Translations under genes and position numbers: made by a program
Notes under the pieces: generated by a model
What the model was told of the DNA's origin: nothing
Database searches by the model: none
Seen by the model: only the letters and a program-made list of their open reading frames with translations
Shown here: positions 6,072 through 11,436 of the stretch, piece after piece
Position numbering within the stretch: the stretch's first letter is position 1
Layout: every line of letters begins with the position of its first letter
DNA from: JAWXCH01 sp034440595
GTDB taxonomy: Bacteria > Planctomycetota > Planctomycetia > Pirellulales > JALHPA01
DNA length: 11,436 nt
Direction: 5' to 3'
Assembly (NCBI GenBank): GCA_034440595.1
Contig: JAWXCH010000342.1
Location: 1 to 11,436, forward strand

Positions 6072-8255
6072 ATGCTTGAGAGTAACCCGACACGAGCCTC
6101 CCTGGATGGAACCATGCTGAAGAAAATCGTGCACCCGCATCCTGCTCTACAGTTTTCGCAAGCACTTCCCTACGGCGCGATCCTCCACGACACTGGAGTG
6201 CAGTTCGTGGTGTTCAGCCGGTCTGCCACGGCGATGCGTGTTCTGCTGTATGACACGGTGGACGATCGTGAACCGGCCGAAGTCATCGACTTTGATCGCG
6301 ATACGGATCGTTGGGGCGACATCTGGAGCGTGTTCGTTCCCAATCTCACGACCGGTCAGCTTTACCACTTTCAGGCCGATGGACCGTTCGATCCAGAGAT
6401 CGGGCAGCGCTTTGACGGTACTGCCCGTTTGATTGATCCGTATGCAAGGGCATTGGCAGGAAACTTTTTGCCTTCGGACGATGGCATTGTGCGACCACCA
6501 AAGTGCGTCGTCATCGACGATCATTTCGACTGGCAGGGAGATCGGCACATTCGCCGTAATCTTTCCGAGACCGTCATTTACGAAATGCATGTTCGCGGGT
6601 TCACGCGTGATCCCTCCAGCGGTGTCGAGCATCCTGGCAGCTACCTTGGTGTCATCGAAAAAATTCCTTACTTAAAGTCGCTTGGGGTAACCGCAGTCGA
6701 GCTGATGCCGATCCACGAGTTTCCGACTGAAAGTCCGTTTGGCGAGCAACTCGATCGACCGAACTACTGGGGCTACGATCCGATTGCGTTTTTCTCGCCT
6801 CATCGCGGATACGCGGTCGGGAAAGAGCCTGGCTCCCAGGTCAAAGAATTCAAAGAAATGGTCCGTGCGCTGCATCAAGCCGGGATCGAAGTAATTCTGG
6901 ACGTGGTGTTTAACCACACGGCAGAAGGTAACGAGCGCGGCCCGACCTTTGCCTTCAAAGGTCTGGAGAACCGCGTCTACTACATGATGGGAAATGGTGG
7001 CAGCTATTACCGCAACTTCTCCGGGTGCGGAAATACGATCAACGGTAACCACCCGGTCGTTCGCGAAATGATCTTCTTGTGCCTGCGGCACTGGGTTCAC
7101 AATTACCACATTGACGGCTTCCGCTTCGATCTGGCATCGATCCTCAGTCGCGATCGGCACGGCGAAGTTATGCCGAACCCACCAATGGTCGAACTGATTG
7201 CCGAAGATCCACTGTTGGCCGATACCAAGGTCATAGCCGAAGCGTGGGACGCTGCCGGTGCCTATCAAGTTGGCTCGTTTGCCAACATGCGTTGGGCCGA
7301 GTGGAACGGGCGTTATCGCGACGATATTCGCCGCTATTGGCGCGGAGATGTTGGACAAACTGGTCATTTAGCCACACGTTTGTCCGGTTCCAGCGATCTG
7401 TATCAACCCGGTGGTCGCCAGCCTTATCACAGCATCAACTTCATCACTTCGCACGATGGATTCACGCTGAATGATCTGGTTAGCTATACGCAGAAACACA
7501 ACGAGGACAACCACGAAGGCAATCGTGACGGTGACAACAACAACCTGAGCGATAACTACGGCGCGGAAGGCCCAACTCGTAAAAAAGCGACCGAGGCCAT
7601 TCGATTGCGACAGCTAAAAAACTTTTTGGCCACGCTCATGCTTAGCCAAGGGGTACCGATGCTGTTGTACGGTGACGAGTGTCGCCGGACCCAGCGCGGC
7701 AACAATAATGCCTATTGCCAGGACAACGCCATCTCGTGGTTCAACTGGAAGCTTTTAGAAAAGAACCCCGACCTGTTTCGTTTTACGAAGGCGCTGATTG
7801 CGTTTCGCCGCGGCAATCCAACCGTACGCCGCATTGACTTCTTAAAGGGTCAGACCAATCGCCCAGGTGCTCTGCCCGATGTCAGTTGGTTTACCGCCGA
7901 AGGTGGACCGGTCGACTGGACGAAACCGGACGGGAGTTTGATTTGCATCTTTGGAGCACCGGATGCCGACGAAGATCCAAAGCGCGAAGGTCGGCATGTG
8001 ATGTTCTTTATTCACTCTGGCAACTTGCCACGGCAATTTGCCATTCCTGAAATTGCCAAGCCCATCCTGTGGCGGAAGTTTTTGGACACCTCGGCCAACA
8101 CTCCTGAGGATATTTATCCCGACGGAGATGGGCCAGTAATGCCGACCAAGGGGCCGATCGTACTCGGCGATCACACGCTGGTCTGCTATGTCTCGGCCAG
8201 TCAAAAAATTCAGCCAGCGCTGGCCGCGACTGCTACGAGATTGCGACAAAACTGA
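6072..8255 (+). CDS. glgX: Glycogen debranching enzyme GlgX (isoamylase-type, GH13)
   Basis: 727 residues, somewhat longer than E. coli GlgX. It should hydrolyse alpha-1,6 branch links in glycogen or phosphorylase-trimmed dextrins in the cytoplasm. An N-terminal CBM48 immunoglobulin-like domain (about 30-125) precedes the GH13 barrel. All four conserved regions are present: I DVVFNH (277-282), II GFRFDLA (349-355) with nucleophile Asp353, III VIAEAWD (387-393) with acid/base Glu390, and IV TSHDGF (459-464) with Asp462. YWGYDP (232-237) and the NHEGNRDG-like stretch (about 480-487) are typical of GlgX/isoamylase rather than other amylases. A C-terminal beta domain follows. The ATG at 6072 has only a weak upstream purine stretch; an in-frame ATG at 6114 would remove 14 residues before the conserved part and is equally possible. 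Its 3' end overlaps convergent truB by 23 bases. No other glycogen gene is in view. Confidence 0.93.
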   Translation: MLESNPTRASLDGTMLKKIVHPHPALQFSQALPYGAILHDTGVQFVVFSRSATAMRVLLYDTVDDREPAEVIDFDRDTDRWGDIWSVFVPNLTTGQLYHFQADGPFDPEIGQRFDGTARLIDPYARALAGNFLPSDDGIVRPPKCVVIDDHFDWQGDRHIRRNLSETVIYEMHVRGFTRDPSSGVEHPGSYLGVIEKIPYLKSLGVTAVELMPIHEFPTESPFGEQLDRPNYWGYDPIAFFSPHRGYAVGKEPGSQVKEFKEMVRALHQAGIEVILDVVFNHTAEGNERGPTFAFKGLENRVYYMMGNGGSYYRNFSGCGNTINGNHPVVREMIFLCLRHWVHNYHIDGFRFDLASILSRDRHGEVMPNPPMVELIAEDPLLADTKVIAEAWDAAGAYQVGSFANMRWAEWNGRYRDDIRRYWRGDVGQTGHLATRLSGSSDLYQPGGRQPYHSINFITSHDGFTLNDLVSYTQKHNEDNHEGNRDGDNNNLSDNYGAEGPTRKKATEAIRLRQLKNFLATLMLSQGVPMLLYGDECRRTQRGNNNAYCQDNAISWFNWKLLEKNPDLFRFTKALIAFRRGNPTVRRIDFLKGQTNRPGALPDVSWFTAEGGPVDWTKPDGSLICIFGAPDADEDPKREGRHVMFFIHSGNLPRQFAIPEIAKPILWRKFLDTSANTPEDIYPDGDGPVMPTKGPIVLGDHTLVCYVSASQKIQPALAATATRLRQN

Positions 8256-9144
8256 TGTACGGCCCTAGCTGCTGATCCGGCCGCAGACGCAGCAGCGCCA
8301 CCATCTGTCCGCTGGAGTCTAGTGCCGTGCACAAAGGAAATGGATGCTCACCTTTGGCAACTTGTAGTGATGCCACAGGTGGGAAGTCTCTTTGGACATA
8401 CTGTCCATGCGCGATCAGATCGATCTCCTCTGGCGTTAGCACGATTTGTGGTAGATCCGGCAGAGCAAACTGCGCTGGCTGGACGGTATCAAAAACATTC
8501 TGCAGCGTTAGATTTCGCGGATCGTGCGCGTCCTCGATATTGAATGGACCAATTGCGGTACGCACTAGCCCGGACATGACGGCCGCCGTGCCAAGGTTTG
8601 CCGCCAGATCGCGCCCCAGAGAGCGAATATACGTGCCGGAACCACACTGAATGTCCAACTCCACCAACGGGTACACATACCGCACGATCTCGATCGAGTA
8701 GACTTCGACCGGGCGTGTGGCAATTTCGATCTCGCGACCTTTGCGGGCCAGTGCATAGGCTCTTTGGCCGCGGACCCAGACGGCTGAGAAATCCGGAGGT
8801 CTCTGCTCAATCGTTCCGATGAATTGCCGGCAGGCGTTGGCCAGTTCATCGGCTGTGGGAATCGGTGGATTCTCCAGCTCGGTTATCTCTCCTTCTAAAT
8901 CCAGCGTGGCACTCGACCGGCCGAGCAAAAACTCCGCTCGGTAACGCTTTGGTTGCTGTTGGACAAATTCGATGAGTCGTGTCGCTCCTCCCAGGCAAAC
9001 TACCAGCACGCCGGCGGCCAGCGGATCGAGTGTGCCCGCGTGCCCGACCTTCAGTGGCTTCAAAAGGTACTTGACGCGGTCCAGCGCCTGACGCGACGTG
9101 AAACCAACTGGCTTATTCAGATTGATGATGCCATGCTGGATCAC
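8233..9144 (-). CDS. truB: tRNA pseudouridine(55) synthase TruB
   Basis: 303 residues, normal for the family. TruB converts U55 to pseudouridine in the T-loop of tRNAs. The N-terminus GIINLNKPVGFTS (5-17) and GHAGTLDPLAAGVL (34-47) carry the catalytic Asp40. Tyr68 (KRYRAEFLLG), the RAYALARKG segment (128-136), GSGTYIRSLGRDL (168-180) with conserved Arg174, and RTAIGPF (195-201) are all characteristic. The C-terminal part (about 230-303) would be the small RNA-binding extension. The start is GTG at 9144, sharing GTGA with the TGA stop of the upstream MmgE/PrpD gene. A GGAG lies 13 bases before it, rather far, so translation probably depends on coupling to the upstream gene. Its stop lies inside the 3' end of glgX on the opposite strand. 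Confidence 0.95.
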   Translation of the reverse strand: MIQHGIINLNKPVGFTSRQALDRVKYLLKPLKVGHAGTLDPLAAGVLVVCLGGATRLIEFVQQQPKRYRAEFLLGRSSATLDLEGEITELENPPIPTADELANACRQFIGTIEQRPPDFSAVWVRGQRAYALARKGREIEIATRPVEVYSIEIVRYVYPLVELDIQCGSGTYIRSLGRDLAANLGTAAVMSGLVRTAIGPFNIEDAHDPRNLTLQNVFDTVQPAQFALPDLPQIVLTPEEIDLIAHGQYVQRDFPPVASLQVAKGEHPFPLCTALDSSGQMVALLRLRPDQQLGPYISFVAIS

Positions 9145-10670
9145 GATGCACCGTCCACTCCATTGATCCGAAAATCATACAACGAAGCTATCTCAGCGGC
9201 CGTTTTCAGGTGCAGGTCAGTGAACCTGGCTCGTAACTCCGTCGGACTATCGACAGCCGATCCAACCAGCGCTTCAAATTTATAGTCCAGCAGCCGCTGT
9301 AAGTTGCCGCTAGTATTGCGCGCATGCCCTTCAGGGTACATAATCAGTCCGCTGTCGAGCTTGCCAAGCCTGGTATGTTCCATTTCAAGCTTCGTCGGAA
9401 TTCCGTCCGGGTACAAACTATCGTACTCCGTACCACCGTGGCGAAAATCGATTTTTTCCATCAACCGCCGCGTCAGCGGGTTGAACAGCGCCGCGTCGTC
9501 GTAATCCGCTGGCAGCAGCATGAGTTGCTCCCAGCGAGTCTGCCGGGATTCGATTGCATTGCGCAGTAGCGTGGCAATGATGTAAACCATCGAATGGTCG
9601 GCGCTTTGCCGGGTGTGTGGATCGCGCTTGGCCGGATCCCCTATGATGCCAAACGCCGGTTCGTAGATTGTAATCCGGATGTTCTCGATGGCTGCTTCGT
9701 CTTGCACGATATCAGGATGACGATTGAGCAAATCGATCAGACCTTGAATAGCACCGGCCGATTGGTGTTCGTATAGGCCGAGTTTGAAATGCATGCCGTT
9801 CACGGTAAAGTCGCTTCCCGATCCGGATAGCGCCAGCTCAAAGGGACTTTCACCGGTTTGATTGGGTCGTCCGAAGAGGCAGAAGATCGCCTCGGGATTG
9901 CGAACAATGTCCGCCGGTCCGACGAACCCACGCATGGCGCGATGTACGCTCAGAACGGCCATCTCGGCCGAGATCGCTGCCGAGGCACCTTTGGAATCGG
10001 AAAGTTGGTGACCGGCGCGAATCGCACGAAACGGAATATAATGTGCCAGCACCAGCCCAATCGCGCTTTCAATCTGATCGACGCTGGCACCGAGCATGGC
10101 CCCGTAGGTCGCGGCCGAAGCGATTGCACCGTGGACCACATGGTCGATCTTGTAAGTCTTTAGTGAAAAGACTTCGGCCAGTCGACCGCGGATCTCATCG
10201 ATCAACAGCATACCAAGCAACGTTTGCTGGCCATTCAGCCCGCGCTGCTGCGCTGCGGCGACGGCCACGGGATAAAAATCATTGTGGCCGAACTCCCCTT
10301 TTGTGTGGCCGCGCGCCGGATTGTATCCAAAGTTTGTACCGTTGCTGTCCCATTCACGTACTGCCGATGAATTGGCTAGCACCGCCTTTTCTGGCCGAAC
10401 GCGCTTTGAGGAACCGAAACATGTTCCCCCTGCTTGCGAATTGGCAACGGCATATTCCAGCGCTTCTTCACGCAAAACGCTCGGGGCATTGGCACCGAGC
10501 GCTAATGCCGAAACACCGCAGGCCACGCTGTCCAAGTGAAACAACTCCACCTGCTTGAGTGTCGACACATCGACTGGGCCAAACTGTCCAGCCAGAAAGT
10601 CGATCGCGTATTGTGCCAGTCCACGGGCCTGATTTTCATTGGCCGGGAGCACTATGGTTTCGCTTGCCAA
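9141..10670 (-). CDS. MmgE/PrpD family protein (2-methylcitrate dehydratase-like), substrate unknown
   Basis: 509 residues, slightly longer than typical 450-490-residue members. The family includes 2-methylcitrate dehydratase PrpD, MmgE and cis-aconitate decarboxylase, all cytoplasmic enzymes acting on small carboxylic acids. Family-like features are the all-helical N-terminal domain, REWDSNGTNF (105-114) where relatives have a DFND-like motif, GHNDFYPVAVA (128-138) with a candidate catalytic His129 where relatives have HPSD, SKGASAAISAEM (226-237) with the conserved Lys227, RGFVGP (247-252), EHQSAGAIQGLIDL (301-314), and QSADHSMVY (355-363). No citrate synthase or methylisocitrate lyase gene is nearby, so a methylcitrate-cycle role is not supported by context. 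The start is TTG, backed by AAGGAA 7 bases upstream. It overlaps truB by 4 bases and is divergent from the ABC-F gene. Confidence 0.85.
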   Translation of the reverse strand: MASETIVLPANENQARGLAQYAIDFLAGQFGPVDVSTLKQVELFHLDSVACGVSALALGANAPSVLREEALEYAVANSQAGGTCFGSSKRVRPEKAVLANSSAVREWDSNGTNFGYNPARGHTKGEFGHNDFYPVAVAAAQQRGLNGQQTLLGMLLIDEIRGRLAEVFSLKTYKIDHVVHGAIASAATYGAMLGASVDQIESAIGLVLAHYIPFRAIRAGHQLSDSKGASAAISAEMAVLSVHRAMRGFVGPADIVRNPEAIFCLFGRPNQTGESPFELALSGSGSDFTVNGMHFKLGLYEHQSAGAIQGLIDLLNRHPDIVQDEAAIENIRITIYEPAFGIIGDPAKRDPHTRQSADHSMVYIIATLLRNAIESRQTRWEQLMLLPADYDDAALFNPLTRRLMEKIDFRHGGTEYDSLYPDGIPTKLEMEHTRLGKLDSGLIMYPEGHARNTSGNLQRLLDYKFEALVGSAVDSPTELRARFTDLHLKTAAEIASLYDFRINGVDGAS

Positions 10671-10677
10671 GTCAGCG

Positions 10678-10683
10678 TTCCTT
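10678..10683 (-). promoter_or_regulatory. Ribosome binding site AAGGAA that fixes the TTG start of the MmgE/PrpD gene
   Basis: On the minus strand AAGGAA ends 7 bases before the TTG at 10670-10668. The strong match and good spacing support this rare start codon. The next in-frame ATG lies far inside the conserved domain. Confidence 0.6.
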
Positions 10684-10754
10684 ATTCTTTGATCGATAAC
10701 ACCGCCAGCCCAGTGCGGCTTCTGTGCCCCTTATGGAGAATGCCGCTACACGTC

Positions 10755-10784
10755 ATAATACGACTTGCACGCTGTTATTCGGAA
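10755..10784 (-). promoter_or_regulatory. Possible promoter for the MmgE/PrpD-truB pair
   Basis: On the minus strand a -10-like TATTAT (10760-10755, 5 of 6 matches) is preceded after 18 bases by a weak -35-like TTCCGA (10784-10779, 3 of 6). It would give a leader of roughly 75 bases before the TTG start. The -10 lies within GTCATAATACGAC, whose plus strand also offers CATAAT for the divergent ABC-F gene. Weak evidence from consensus only. Confidence 0.25.
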
Positions 10785-10867
10785 CGAACAACAACTTGTA
10801 CCGCATTTAGTTATTACCGCACCACTCAAGAATTTGCTAGAGCCAAGCCAGGTATTGTGCCACACCG

Positions 10868-11436
10868 ATGATCTTGTTAACTGTCGACAGTGTGAGCAAA
10901 TACTTTGGACCAGAGGCGGTTCTCGACGGCGCTTCGTTTGAGGTCCGACCGCAGCAGCGGATCGGGCTGGTCGGTCCCAACGGTGCCGGCAAAACCACGC
11001 TAATGAAGATCCTCGCGGGCCACGAAAGTGCCGACAGCGGGACCATTGACCTGCACAGTTCGGCCCGTCTGGCCTATCTCGAACAGCAGCCGCAGTTCAC
11101 CCCCGGCCGCACGCTGTGGGAAGAAGCACGTAGCGGGCTGGAGCATCTGATTGCCATTGCGCAGGAAGCGGAGCAGGCGGCCCAGGATCTGGCAGCGGCC
11201 ACTGAACCGGGCGAACGAACGCGGCTGGAAAAGCTTTTTGATCGATTGCAGCACGCGCTGCATCTGCACGGTGCCTATAGCGTGGATCACAAGATCGAAC
11301 GAGTCTTGACTGGGCTGGGATTTACCGCTGCGGACTTTGAAAAGCCGGTTGCTCAACTGAGTGGTGGTCAGCAAAACCGTGTGATGCTGGCGCGACTGCT
11401 GTTGGCGGAACCGGATTTGATGCTGCTGGACGAGCC
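10868..11436 (+). CDS. ABC-F family ATP-binding protein (5' part, cut by window end)
   Basis: 189 codons are visible, starting at ATG 10868 and still open at the window edge. The first nucleotide-binding domain is nearly complete: Walker A GPNGAGKTT (37-45), the signature LSGGQQNR (160-167), and Walker B LMLLDE just before the edge. An insert rich in Glu, Ala and Gln (about 95-130) lies between Walker A and the signature, as in soluble tandem ABC proteins of the ABC-F type (EttA, Uup, YheS relatives). There is no membrane segment in the visible part. ABC-F proteins bind the ribosomal E site and modulate translation or give antibiotic protection; which subgroup this is cannot be told without the linker and second domain. 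No good ribosome binding site precedes the ATG. It is divergent from the MmgE/PrpD gene across 197 bases. Confidence 0.88.
   Translation, partial: MILLTVDSVSKYFGPEAVLDGASFEVRPQQRIGLVGPNGAGKTTLMKILAGHESADSGTIDLHSSARLAYLEQQPQFTPGRTLWEEARSGLEHLIAIAQEAEQAAQDLAAATEPGERTRLEKLFDRLQHALHLHGAYSVDHKIERVLTGLGFTAADFEKPVAQLSGGQQNRVMLARLLLAEPDLMLLDE

Noticed and set aside
5786..6115. Minus-strand open frame of 109 codons in the mnmA-glgX gap
   Set aside because: The translation shows no recognisable domain and overlaps the start of glgX. Nothing supports it beyond being open.
6672..7367. Minus-strand open frame of 231 codons inside glgX
   Set aside because: It lies wholly within the GH13 barrel of glgX, where all catalytic motifs are read on the other strand. 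It is an antisense shadow.
10043..10558. Plus-strand open frame of 171 codons opposite the MmgE/PrpD gene
   Set aside because: The Arg- and Pro-rich translation is typical of antisense reading of a GC-rich gene, and the MmgE/PrpD protein is intact across it.

Overview
The window looks like an ordinary chromosomal stretch from a planctomycete, most likely Pirellulaceae-like. Genus cannot be assigned from sequence alone. The main clue is a large exported protein joining a squalene-cyclase-like helical toroid to two DUF4159 domains, an architecture I associate with planctomycetes. Supporting clues are a planctomycete-like insert in MnmA, moderately high GC, short transcription units that switch strand often, and use of GTG and TTG starts.

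Layout from left to right: (1) the 3' end of an unidentified plus-strand gene, 1-148. (2) A minus-strand exported toroid/DUF4159 protein, 150-2546, with a good sigma70-like promoter. (3) A minus-strand LdhA-type D-lactate dehydrogenase, 2775-3782. (4) A plus-strand pair, a HAD-superfamily phosphatase (3847-4494) followed by the tRNA thiouridylase mnmA (4589-5701). (5) A 370-base stretch with no convincing gene, 5702-6071. (6) A plus-strand glycogen debranching enzyme glgX, 6072-8255, whose 3' end overlaps the convergent truB by 23 bases. (7) A minus-strand pair, a MmgE/PrpD-family protein (10670-9141, TTG start) and truB (9144-8233), joined by a 4-base GTGA stop/start overlap. (8) The 5' part of an ABC-F ATPase, from 10868 to the window edge.

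Functionally this is a mix: carbon metabolism (GlgX releases glucan from glycogen, LdhA reduces pyruvate at the end of fermentation, MmgE/PrpD acts on an unknown carboxylic acid), translation and tRNA modification (MnmA, TruB, ABC-F), and one envelope or periplasmic protein of unknown role. The genes do not form one pathway.

I looked for mobile elements, CRISPR arrays, tRNA/rRNA genes, attachment sites, phage genes and defence-like clusters and saw none. I do not see an undescribed multi-gene system. The points most worth a second look are the tandem DUF4159/toroid protein, the translational coupling of MmgE/PrpD to TruB, and the cysteine-bearing insert in MnmA.
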